This document shows, piece by piece, positions 21,719-33,000 of a DNA stretch of 64,000 nucleotides. Numbering within the stretch: position 1 is the stretch's first letter; each line of letters starts with the position of its first letter. The translations under genes were made by a program, and so were the position numbers. The notes under the pieces were generated by a model. It saw only the letters and a program-made list of their open reading frames with translations, searched no databases and was not told the DNA's origin. The DNA comes from Chlorella sp. KRBP (Eukaryota > Chlorophyta > Trebouxiophyceae > Chlorellales > Chlorellaceae): assembly GCA_004335735.1 (NCBI GenBank), contig QAXK01001551.1:1-64000 (forward strand), read 5' to 3'.

Positions 21719-24700
21719 TCACGCTGCCGACGCTGCATCACCCGCGCCGTCGCTGTTTGCTGCTGCTGCTTCTTCACGTGATGACGATGATGTCCGTGTG
21801 GCAACCAGGTCAGGCGCGCCCGCCAGCACCAGTGCGCAGTTGCGCCCAGCAATGGCTGCCACCTGCGCACAGCACGTTTGACAACATGCCCTGCTCTCCA
21901 CACGTGTCGCACCAGCAAAAGCAGGACGATTCCCATGCGCCATCCACAGCCCAGTTGAGCACCTTGCAAATCCTAAACCGCACCTCCATGGCCGAAGCCG
22001 AGTTCTCCAGCGCGTTAGCGTAGCACAGGCCCGGCCCCAGCACAAAGGGATCAAAGCGCTCTGGCGGGTTGAACAAGGGGTAGGCCTTCCAGACCTTGGT
22101 CTCCAGCACCGTGGCGTTGGGGCCAAACAGCTCGGTGACGCGCTCGGCTGGCAGGGGGGCCTTGGAGAACACCTGCAGCAGTGGTGACAGGAGTTGCAGC
22201 AGCAACACGAGTCAGCAGCAGCAGCCGCTGCATCAAGAGCAGCACCACTGTACCACACCGCTGCCAGGACTGGTGAGTGGGCCATGCACCCCTTGGTACG
22301 CAGGTTAGAGCGGCCCTGAGCGCAGCAGCCATGTGCCTGGTCCCCTGCCCCCCACACGCCCCGTTTGCAAGCGCACACACACACACGCACCTCACCACCT
22401 CACCTTGTAGACCTTTTCCCCTCCCGGCAGCTGCTTGAGCGAGATTGACGAAAAGTCAGTGTCGGCGTGCTCAGTGACCAGGATGGTGGACGCCTTGACC
22501 TCCGCCACATGGAAGGCGGACGGCTGCAGCTCACCTCCTGCACCCAACAGCAGGACGGTATCAGTGCACACATCGCGTTCGTTGCAAAACCTTGCGTCAC
22601 CTGCCTGAGTGCCACCTCCTGGGCTGCACCAGATACAAAAGAAGCTACCAGAGACCATTGTGGCCCCCCCAAACAGCACGGAGGCAACACACAACTCACC
22701 GGCGACGAAGGTGGTGATGGTGGTGGCGTACTGCCGCTCGGCCAACGCGCACGTGCCGCCCACACCCACAGCTGGTGAGCACCCCTTGCTGCAGGGGCAC
22801 GAGGCGCACGCCTTGGGCCTTGATCCCACCTTGCCCTCCTCACCACCACGAGCGGTCCCACCCAGCGCCTCCCCTCCCTCCCCCTCGGCCCCATCAGGCA
22901 CACCACCACCACCACCACCACCCTCAACCCCCGCACTCGCTCCCTCCCCAGGCGGCACCAGGTCAAGCACCAGGTCAGCAAGCTCCAGCGGCGCAGCAAT
23001 GATGACTCCACTGTACGGCCCCTGCGCCTGAGGCACCGCCCCTCCCGCCCCCTTTCCCACAGGCAGGGTGGTCAAGGTGTAGAGCCCGTCCTTGGTGCGC
23101 CCCACGGAGGTCACGTGCGTGTGGAGGGCTAGGGTTGCGCCCGACGCGTTGATCATGCGCGCCGCCAGCTGGCTGTTGCCCTCCTTGACCGCCCACACAC
23201 GCCCCTCGGCAGCTGGCAGGAAGCTGACCAGACCTGCGCATTGTGGTGCGCGGTGGTGCGTGAAGCAAGGGAACCACACACAGGCAGGCTGGCCAGCACA
23301 CCGTGGCTGCTTTCACGTCCAGGAACGGCCGCGCACCAGATGTCAAGCTCTGCGCACACATTGCCGTGCGCAGTGCACCCCTGGCTGCACCACGCTAGCT
23401 CCCATGCACCCAGCGCACCTGCAGCTGCCTTGTTAACCAAGCTGCACACATCTCATACATCCTTATAGCTTGAGGCATCCAAACAGGCGTAAGTCCAGCC
23501 CGCGTGGCGCACCTGCCAGTGCGTTCATGGTAGAGCTGCCCTGGTTGTAGTTGCACCGGTTGATGCCGCCAGCTAGCTCCTCGGCAAACGTGTCCACGCC
23601 CCACGTCCACCACTTGGACAGGGTGGACTGCACAAGGAGCCAAGGGTACACACGGGCACATTCCTCAATTTGCAAGTGTTCCTGCATGCAGCTACAACTG
23701 TCTCAGCCCCAGCCCAATGTCTAACGTGTGCGCCCCACCTGCATGTGTTCCCTGGCGTTGAGCTGCGTGTACGCGTACAGCCCCGTGCGCTGCAGCAGGT
23801 CGTCAGGGCACGAAAAGGCCTCGCCGCTGCACGCACACGTGTGGCAAGTGACGAGCATGCAGCCTTGGATACAGTACGTGCAGCAGCGTGCGCTGTGGTG
23901 TGCGGCTGCACCATCATGAGGGCCGCACCCACCCACCCACCCACCCACCCGCCCCACCACACACCTGTCCTGCAGGTCGTATATCTGGTTGAAGTTGTCC
24001 TTCCACACCTGCGTGGCAGGGTGCAGGCGTGGCGGCACTGGCACCCAGTCATGCCTATACTCAAGTGAAGACATGTATCCCGTGCTGCAGACACTCATGC
24101 ACAACCCCACCTCTCCCCTTCCCCTGCCAATCACCTGGAACGAGTGCTTGCCCCACAGGTACGCGGCAGGTCCCCACCTCCACACGGCGGTGGCAGTGTC
24201 CCACACGCTGACACCCTGCACACACACACGGCACACCACACGGGGAGCACAACGGGGGCACCACAAGGTTGGCACAAGTCCCCGCCACAAGCCCCAACTC
24301 CCCAACTGCCTGCAACTCCCAGTAAGCACTCAGCACCTCGCTCCCCCCCAACACACCGCCCCGCCCGCACCCCAGTGCCTCACCATAGCTGCCACAAACT
24401 GCTTGCCGTCCCAGATGGCCAGTGGCCCGTCGTCCTTGTCCACGTCTCCCACACTGGTGGACAGCCCCTCCCCTTGCCCTCCCTCCTGCTGCCCCTCCTT
24501 CCCTGCCTCCTCTCCCTCCCTCTCCTGCTGCTCCCTGGCGTCTGTGGCCTTGCCCTGGTCCTCATTCAGCCACACCACGCCCAGGCCCAGCTCCTCGGCC
24601 GCACGCCGCAGCAAAAAGTTGTTCTCCCAGATGATGGATGCGCCCACCTCGAGCACCTGGCCCTTGTATACCAGCTCACGCGCCCGACCACCCGCACGGT

Positions 24701-25051
24701 CACCCGCGTCAAACCTGTGTGTGGGCGGGCCAGGGCCGGCAAGCCATAGTCTATGCCACTTGCATACCAGGGCATGGATCGCTGACGTGCCAAGGCACAA
24801 CGCGCACCAAGCGTGCGGGGCGTGCCCTGCTCCCCGCACTGCACAGTTCTGCCTACTCACACGTCAATGGTGAGAGGGTCGTCACTACCAGCCTGGTCCT
24901 GGAGCTTGCGCAGGTGGTAGGCTGCAGCGGCGCCGGCCATGCCCGCGCCGATGATGGCCACGGACGCGGCGTGTGCCTTGGCCCATGGGCTGGCTAGAAG
25001 GAGAGCTAGGCACAGAGTCCTGCAGGCGCTGCTTCCTCTCCGCTGCTGCAT
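21719..25051 (-). CDS. Prenylcysteine oxidase-like flavoprotein
   Basis: FAD-dependent thioether oxidase family that releases cysteine from farnesyl- or geranylgeranyl-cysteine during turnover of prenylated proteins, usually lysosomal or vacuolar. Ten exons give about 635 residues: 25051-24861, 24714-24384, 24215-24135, ~24062-23966, ~23830-23741, ~23628-23515, 23236-22700, ~22541-22405, 22172-21984 and ~21863-21719. A signal peptide (CRTLCLALLLASPWAKAHA) is followed by the dinucleotide-binding fold VAIIGAGMAGAAAAYHL. Family blocks are GRARELVYKGQVLEVGASII, TFAEELAGGINRCNYNQ, GLVSFLPAAEGRVWAVKEGN, LPGGEKVYK, VWKAYPLFNPPERFDPFVLG, LCYANALENSASAMEV and AAIAGRNCALVL. Two insertions are unusual: an acidic Gln/Glu/Gly stretch in exon 2, and a Gly/Glu stretch then a Cys-rich stretch (CASCPCSKGC) in exon 7. 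Confidence 0.85.
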
Positions 25052-25410
25052 TGCCACGGCAGAGTCCGAACTGCCAGTCCGAATGAACGCCGACTCCGCG
25101 AGGCGATGAGGCGCGCACTGGTCTCTAGCGCGAGAATGTGCGCTCTGGGAGTGCTCGCCGCGTGCGTTGTGGACTCTGCGCAGCGTCTGAGCGGTGCGTG
25201 CATGACTGTCGCAGGACTCGCAGAAGCCGCAGGAAGCGGAGTGCTGCAGAGTGTGTCTCAATGCTGACATCATTGGGACTAGTGTGGCTGCCTGGGCCCT
25301 GGCTACGCCGTCCGATCCCGTTTGTGCCGCGTACAACAAGTTTACAGAGGCCAAAGCACAGCAAGGCACCAACGTCAGCAGCAACACGCTGGCTCAGCAC
25401 AGTCATGGAC
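25052..25410. other. Intergenic region between two minus-strand genes
   Basis: About 360 bases with no recognised exon. It must hold the promoter and 5' UTR of the prenylcysteine oxidase-like gene and the 3' end of the small unknown gene. No core promoter motif is evident. Confidence 0.4.
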
Positions 25411-26480
25411 TCACGGTGCCTTGCCTCCCCCGCCGCCCCCCGCGCCAGGCCCAGGACCGCCCCCTGTGCCCGTGGGCCCACCATCCCGTAGCCGCCGCAT
25501 CTCATCATACACGTCTTGGCGGAACTGCGAACAAGGAGGGCAACAAGGCAGCAAGGGTGAAAGGGTCTGCCCACGATGGGCACGACGGCGTGGCACGCTT
25601 GCCAGCTAGTGCTTGCCAACCTGTCTGTGCCGCCCTGGCTCAGCTCTCCTCTGCCGCCAGCCAGCACCTGCTCCCTGCTGCCCCGCAGCCATTCGCTAGC
25701 TAAACTCCACACCTTGTCCCATCCCTGCTTCTGTGTCTGCGCCGCCTTGAGGGTGGCGTCCAGCACGGCGTTGGGGTCCTTGGCTGCGGACAGGAGTAAG
25801 TACACACAGGGCAGGTGCGGGGACGGCACGGTCAGCAGGCGGCTGCGGTTGCATTGGCATGGGTGTACTGCCCCAGCAGCACAGCTGCCCTGGCCTGCTG
25901 TGGCTTTGGAGTGCCTACTGCTGGCCCTGGCCTGGTGCCCTGACATTGGGCGGACCGCCCCCACCGTGCATGTCGCGCACCCACAGCGAGGGGACCCGCC
26001 TCACAGCACGCACCTGTCTCATTGAGGTTCTGCATCTTGCTGTGCGACCACACGGCGAACCGCTGGAACCACTTGCTGCGAGCACGCGAGCAGGCACACG
26101 GAGGGCGTCGGTGAGGCTGCAGCCAAGGTGGCCCCTTGCCTACGCCCTGTGGGCAGCGGCTGCTTGCTCCCACACAGATGCTGCTGCTGCTGATGTCCCC
26201 TCGAGTCCTGCGTGCATCACCATGCCACACGTGCGTGCGCCGTCGGCGCCCCTTCCCGGTCTCCCCGCGCTGGTGCAGCCCCTGCACACCTGTTTGCCAG
26301 CGACTCCACCAGCACCTGGTTGAGTAAATGGTCAATCACGCGCCTGCGGTGACCAGAGCAGAGCGAGCAGGGCGAGCCGGCGTGATGCGCGAGAGAACCT
26401 TCTCCTCTCCCACGGCGCGGTCGACTGCGCTCGACTGCTCAACGATTGCAGCTGCGGCGCACGCACTTGAGGAACGCCAT
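25411..26480 (-). CDS. Small conserved-looking protein, unknown function (104 aa)
   Basis: Five exons fit exactly in phase: 26480-26467 (only 14 coding bases), 26343-26290, 26075-26014, 25783-25713 and 25524-25411. The protein opens MAFLKRVIDHLLNQVLVESL, continues ANSKWFQRFAVWSHSKMQNL and TLKAAQTQKQGWDKFRQDVY, and ends in a Gly/Pro tail (GGGPGPGAGGGGGGKAP). It looks amphipathic-helical, with no membrane segment or signal peptide. Consistent phases and family-like codon use suggest a real gene, but I do not recognise the family. The tiny first exon would escape most gene finders. The gene is divergent from the large LRR gene. Confidence 0.65.
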
Positions 26481-27008
26481 GCCGGAGCGTCGAGTTGCTC
26501 CGCGCGCGTGAGTTGCTCTCCGGTGGGAGGTGCAGTCGGGAGTGCTGCTTTATCCTCCTGGGTGCGCTGCAGCTGCTTTGCGTGGCGGCCTGCTGCAGCT
26601 GAGGACCTGCGAGTCTGCAGGATGCGGGGCGCGTGTCGGCCATGCGCCTGCGCCACCGCCGGTGCCTCACGCAGGCCTCACGGTGCCTCCAGTCCCAAGC
26701 TTGCACGGTGTTCACGTGTTGCCCGTGAAGGTGAGTATCTCCACGGAGCGTGCACCGCGCACCTGAGCAGGCTGCTCAGGGGTCAGGGAAGACGAGCTGG
26801 GAGGACACTTTCAGGCTAGACCAGAGCATGCCGACCATTCATGGACCTTCTGGCCCGTTCTGACGTGCGCCATTGCTCGATTTCTCGCAGGCCCGTGAGG
26901 GTGTTGACTTGTACAGCAACATCACGACCGCGCCAGCAAGCAGCAACTCGTTCTAGAATGACGCGTTGACGGCAGCAATCCGGGTTGGCAGGACGCCAGA
27001 AGAACAAG
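26481..27008. promoter_or_regulatory. Divergent upstream region of small unknown gene and LRR gene
   Basis: 528 bases between start codons on opposite strands. No exon is convincing. Open frames occur on both strands but lack ATG starts or sensible splice partners. Inferred to hold both promoters and 5' UTRs. Confidence 0.4.
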
Positions 27009-30000
27009 ATGAGCGTCGGGCTCGCCGGGCACACTGGGCACGTCGCCATCGACCCGAGCTTCATCCTGCCGGACGGCGACGATGACCACCAGCTGCACCA
27101 CGAGGCGGCTGCTTCATTCGTGCGGGCGAGCAGCCGGTCCGCGCTCAACCTGCAGAAGAGCATTGCCACCACCGCCAGCCTGGGCGCGCCTCTCACCTCT
27201 CGCATCAGCAGGCTGCACGTGGACGTGGGGGAGAGCGCCAGGGTCAGCCCGCGTGAGCTGGACGACATGCTGCAGCACGAGCAGCACGGCGCGGGCGTGG
27301 GGGCCAGGCCTGGCCTCTTGCAGGGGCACGGAGGCCTGGCGCAGCATGCCAAGCGTCCGCCTGGCAAGCTGGGTGCGTGCTGACGTGCTGGGTGTGTGGG
27401 CCGTGGGGTGGGGCATCACAGCAGTCACGAGGGCGAGGCCCCACGCACTGACTGGTGCCTGCCACCCCGCTGGCCCTGCGTGCCTATGTGCGTGCCCTGA
27501 GCAGGTGACTCTCCCCAGCAGCGTGGGGGCCATGGTGGCAGCGTCAAGCTGCCCTCCATCGGGCCACCCGCCTCCGCCACTGTCGTGACACGCATTCGTG
27601 TCAAGCCCACGCGCTATGGCCTGGGCCAGAAAGCAGTGCGGGCGCTGCTGCAGGCTCAGCAAGACGGCAGCCTATCGGGCCTGCTCCCCTCCACACACGG
27701 GGACACCTCTGGTGGGGAAGGGGGCGAGCAGGACGACGAGGAGGAGGTGGAGGGCGGGGACGGGCGCACACGCACCAAGTCACAGCAGGCCGCCAGCGCA
27801 CCATTTGGTTTCTACACAGGCAAGCCCTCCCCCGCCGCCATCTCCCCGCTGTGGCCCGTCCTGGCTGGTGGGCGGGCGCCAGGAGCGCGTGTGGGAGGAG
27901 GAGGAGGGCGGGGGCCCAACCCCTTCTCCTCCCAGCAGCTGCAGTCAGGTCCCTCAGAGCGCTCAAGCCCCTCCCCCAACCTCATGGGCCTCGCCCTGCC
28001 CCAGGGCTTAGCAGGGCACAAGGGGTCAGTGGGCCCCGCAAGCCGGCAGCGCTCCCCACCCACACTCAACCTGGGCGGTGGTGTGGTTGGGGGCACACGC
28101 AGCCCTTCCTCCTCTGTGGGGGCGGCGGGCGGGGGGGCGGAGGGGGGCGTGCAGGGTGGGGAGGGTGGAGGTGGTGCTCAGGGACAGGGGCAGCAGGGGC
28201 AGCAGGAGGAGGATCCGTTTGGTGACGAGGCGCCTCCTAGCCTGTACCTGGACGATGACGACGAGCTGACGGGGCGCCTGCTGAGCCTGCCCAACATCAT
28301 GTGCCACGCCGCCAACGGGGATGTGTTCCTCGTGGGGCTCGGGTGAGTGGGCTGGGGGTTGCTAACCCATCAACATGCAGAGAAGGGCAAGGGTCACACA
28401 TGCACGATCGGATGGGAGGGAGGGCATGCGATGGGAAGAGGCGGCTGCATATGCCACAGCTGACCAGGGGTTTGGTTACGTGTGTCGTCGGTGTGAGCGT
28501 GCAGAGACGTTCAGAACATGCTGCACAAGCGGCGCCTGGGCCCCAAGGGCCTGGCGGTGCTGCGGCGGTTTGAGAACGCCACCATGAGTGCCTGGGACGT
28601 GTCACGGGTGAGGGAGTGAGGCGCTGCTGGGAACCCCTGAGCACCCTTGCAAGCCAGGGGGCCTTGATTGTCCACAGGTGCTAGTCAGTGGCAGCGCGTC
28701 AGGCTGACCTGTGGGTTTGCTTGGTCCTGCACGCTCCACCTCTTCCCCTGCTCACCCACAGGAGAAGGCCAATGACACATACGTCCTCAAGTGGCGCCAG
28801 AAGCACGAGCAGCGCATGCTTGCCAAGGTGGGGCGCGGTGAGGGAGGTGCCTCACTGGACGGCACCGCGCCCCCCCTGGGTGCCCTCAAGGGCGCAGCAG
28901 GCGCACAGAGCCTCTTGCCCAAGAGCGCGGCAGCGGTGGCGGTGGCGGCGGCGGCCGCTGCGGCGGGTGTGGGTGGGGAGGGGCCTGGCGGTGGTGGGAT
29001 GGGGATGGATGGGGACGCGTTGACGCGTGAGCTGGAGCTGGAGGTGGGCGAGCATGTGGAAGCTAGCATGAAGCTGGTGGAGGCGCACCGTCAGCACCTG
29101 GTGGCCAACAGCGCGAGGGCGCTTGCCGAGGTGGCGCGCAGGGAGGCGGAGGAGGCCACGCAGAAACGCAAGGCCGCTGCTGTGGTGCGTTAGGTTGGGT
29201 GCTGGGGTGCAGGTGGTATGGGTGCGTTGCAGTCACAGACCATGGTGTGTCCTGGACGTGCCTGGGGCAAGGCGCCCACAAGTATATGTGCTGTTTATGC
29301 CGCCGGTGCGCTGTGGCTGCGCAGGACTTTGTTGTGAGCCACCTGATCCCAGAGAAGATCCTGGGTATGGCCAACACGAGGCGCACCAAGCTGGCAGCTA
29401 GCAACCAACTCTTCAGGTGATGTGCTGTCGTCGCTTTACACCTGGTGGCAAGTAGACATCTGATTGTGTGGGTGTATGCCCTGGAGCACACTTAACGGCG
29501 TGATGCTGACCAGAGTCTCACATGGTCCTGTTTGTGCGCGCAGGAAGATGAAGGCCAGCCTGGCCGCTGAGCCCGGTGCCGACGGCAAGGTCAGCGCGGC
29601 GACACTGGCGGCACAGCAGGCCGAGGAGGCGGCCAACTCACCTCGGGTGCGTTTTCAATGCGGGCAGGGGGAACCCGGGAACAGAGTGCGGGGGGGGGGC
29701 ACGCACACCGCAGGGTGCTTGTGGTGAAGCAGAGCGGGAGGGCCTTGCTGCCTGGGTGGCGCCCACGGGAACTGAGATCGGGAATGCGGCTCAGGGTCCT
29801 CTGCCTAGGACGCTAAGCTGTTGGCGTGTGGCGTGGTGTGGTGACGTGTGCTGCAGGGCGCCCGCAACTGGAACAAGCTCAACGCGCGCACTAAGGACGT
29901 GCTCAGCAGCATGCCCTTCATGGAGAACTGGAACACGGCAATCACGTGAGGCAGAGCCACACGTTGGGCAGCGCAACAGCCTTTCCCAGCCACTGCACTG

Positions 30001-33000
30001 AGGCATTGCATCTGGTGCAGTGTAACGCCATCCATACACAAAGCGCTTGATGACCTGACATGCACAAGCATACGTGTGCCTCCTGCACCACTGTCTTGTG
30101 TCCCCACCCGCAGCAAGCTCAAGCGTGACGAGAAGGGGACCGGGTGGGACAACCTGCTGGTGGCAAACAGCGTGTACGTCAAGGGAGGCAACACGGGTGA
30201 CAGCCAGGGCGCAGGTGAGGGCACAGGAGGAGGAGGAGGCAGAGTGCGCTGGTGGCCCGTGACGGCAGGGCGTTTGCTCGCCCTTTGCATGATGAGCTTT
30301 GTGAAAGGTCGTGCCCATGGCCACGCAAAGTGACATATGCCGCCCCTCCATGCTGTTGTTGCCACCCGTCTGCAGCCGTGTACGTGTACCGGTGCCAGCA
30401 GCTGGGCGTGACGGCGTGCACCCAGGTGGTTCAGCAGCTCAAGTGCCCCGAGGCCAACATGGCGCACTGCAAGATGGGCAGGAGGGGCGCGCAGGCGCTG
30501 AGGCACGCGCTCGCCACCAACACCACCATCACCAGCCTGGACCTCAGCGACAACGCACTGGACGCACACGTGAGCGATGCTAACAATGCATGCCTGGGGC
30601 GCTTTGTTTAGCTGCTGGGGTGGTGTCGACACACTCAGATACTGCCGGCTGGCTCAGCACTGCCACCTCTCGCACCCCCCTGTTCCTTGCGTGTGCATGC
30701 TGCAGGCTGTTGCCGAGGTGATCAACGGCCTGACGTCAGGTGCCCAGGCCGCGCAGAACACCAAGGCACGCAAGGTGCTCGAGGACAAGTGGAAGCGGCT
30801 GGACTGGGTCAAGGTGAGCCGGCGGGGGAACACACTCCCTGGGGGTCACCTGCTTGACAGGGTCCACAGCTAGACTCCGACATTAAGCCCAAGATATAGG
30901 CTTCAAGCTGGGGGTCAGTTGTGTGTCAAGGCCGCACCGGCATGACAATTTGCGTGTTTGCTGCACGCGCCCTTGCACCGTGGTGTGCCCGCAGGCGTTC
31001 CAGCACAACCAGTCAGAGCCCGCCGTCCTCGCCCCCCCCAGCTCCCTCCAAGGCATGTTTGACAGCAGCAAGGGCGACCACGGAGGTGCAGGCGGGGCGG
31101 GCAGCCGGGGCCCCAGCAGCCCGGGCAGCCCCAGCTCCCCCGCGCGGAGGAGCACCACGAGCAACGCACGGCCAGAGAGCCCCACCAAGCAGGCGGGGCT
31201 GCTGGACGGACCATCCAGCTCTGCCAACAGGTGGGCAGGGGATCACTGCTGCGGGATGCTCGTCATCCACACTTGCCAGGTTGCACAGGGCTTCGCAACT
31301 GGCTAAAGCGAATGACTGTGGCTCTGAATGCGACGCATCATGACATGTGTATACGTGTGAGCAGGTCGGCCAAGCCCGTGCATGCCATTGGCAAGAAGCC
31401 CGACAGCGCGGACCCTGGTGACCCGGCCTCACCGCCACGCACGCTCTTCCAGACCTTCCTCTCACGCGTCAAGGTGAGGGTGTGGCCCTAGTGCTTGCAC
31501 CGTGCAAGTGCGCAGTGAGGGCCGCACCTTGGACCATACGTGCTCACATCCTTACATTCCTGCACCCTCGCCTGCTTTCCTGTGCAGATCCTGGACTTGA
31601 GCAGCAACCTGCTGGGCGTCAACGGTGCCAAGGTGAGCAGCTCTCGAGTGCACACGCAATCGAGTGTGCGTCACGCGCCATGCTGCAGGCCTGCGCTCGC
31701 TTTCGTCCAGCTCGCAGCTGCGCTCACGCTCACCTTTCCCTGTGTGCTGTGTGCAGGTGGTTGCCGACCTGCTCAACCCCGCCACCACCCCACACCAGTT
31801 CCTCACTGAGCTGCGCATCAACAAGGTAAACAATCCATCACGTGTTAATGACTGTACCCATGGTTTGATCATTTACGGGAGGGCCTTAAGAAGCCAGCAT
31901 GACCTGGCTCCCTGTGCTGTGACCTGTGTGCCCCTGGTCCCGCCCTAGCAACCAGCGCAACAGCCCCCTCTTGCATTGCATTGCTTGCTTGCATGTGCAC
32001 AGTGCGGCATCCCCGAGGCAGGCGGCATGTCCATCTTCAGCGCGCTGGCCAACGGCAACAACACCCTGTCCACGCTGCACATGAGCAACAACGCATGCGG
32101 CAATGCGGCGGCGCGCGTGCTGGGGGAGATGCTGCGCGTCAACGCCGGGCTGAGGGAGCTCGACCTTAGCTGGAACCAAATCAAGGTGAGGGCACGTTGG
32201 GAGAGATTGCCACTCTGAATCACTTGAAGCATAGGGTATGTAGAAGGGCCGTAGATCAGGTACCCCTTCCTAGTCACTGTCCAACTGACCCCGCTGGCTG
32301 CTACGACCATGTTGTTGTTGTTGTATTGGTGGTGGTGTGCCCGCAGCCTGAGGGTGTGGCGGACCTGTGCCTGGGGCTGGATGACAACACGACGCTGCTC
32401 AAGCTCAGCCTGGCGTGGAACGGACTCGAGGACCAGGGAGTGGTGAGCGAGCGATCGCAGCACTGCTAACACGAACAGCCTCACGTTGAGATTGCAATGG
32501 CGGGCGTCTGCTAGTTCTTGTTGTGAGTAACGCTATGGTGCCCACGGCTTCCACCTGTGCCTGCTGCGACCTGCTTGCAGATGCGGCTGGGTCAGATGAT
32601 GACGGTGAACAAGGGCCTCAAGCACCTGGACCTCACCAACACGCGCATGGGGGCGCAGGGCTGCCTCATGCTCGGTGCGTTCACCCCACTGCCTCCCCTG
32701 CCTTGGTGCCCCCTCTAGCGTCGAATTGCGCTGGCGCGCACAGCCACTTCTTACACGCTGCACGCAACAGCCGACCAACCACCAGCTCACTCACTCTCTT
32801 GTTGCGCCCCCTTTCCCCACCGTGTGGCGCCTTCCATGTGCCTGGTGTGCAGGTGAGGGCATCAAGGCCAACGAGTGCCTGGAGGACCTGATCCTCAATG
32901 GCAACTCTGTGGGCGACGACGGGGCGCGGCACCTCATGTCGGCACTCAAGCAGAACAACACGCTGCAGTACCTGGGCCTGCAGGGCAGCAACATGAGCAG

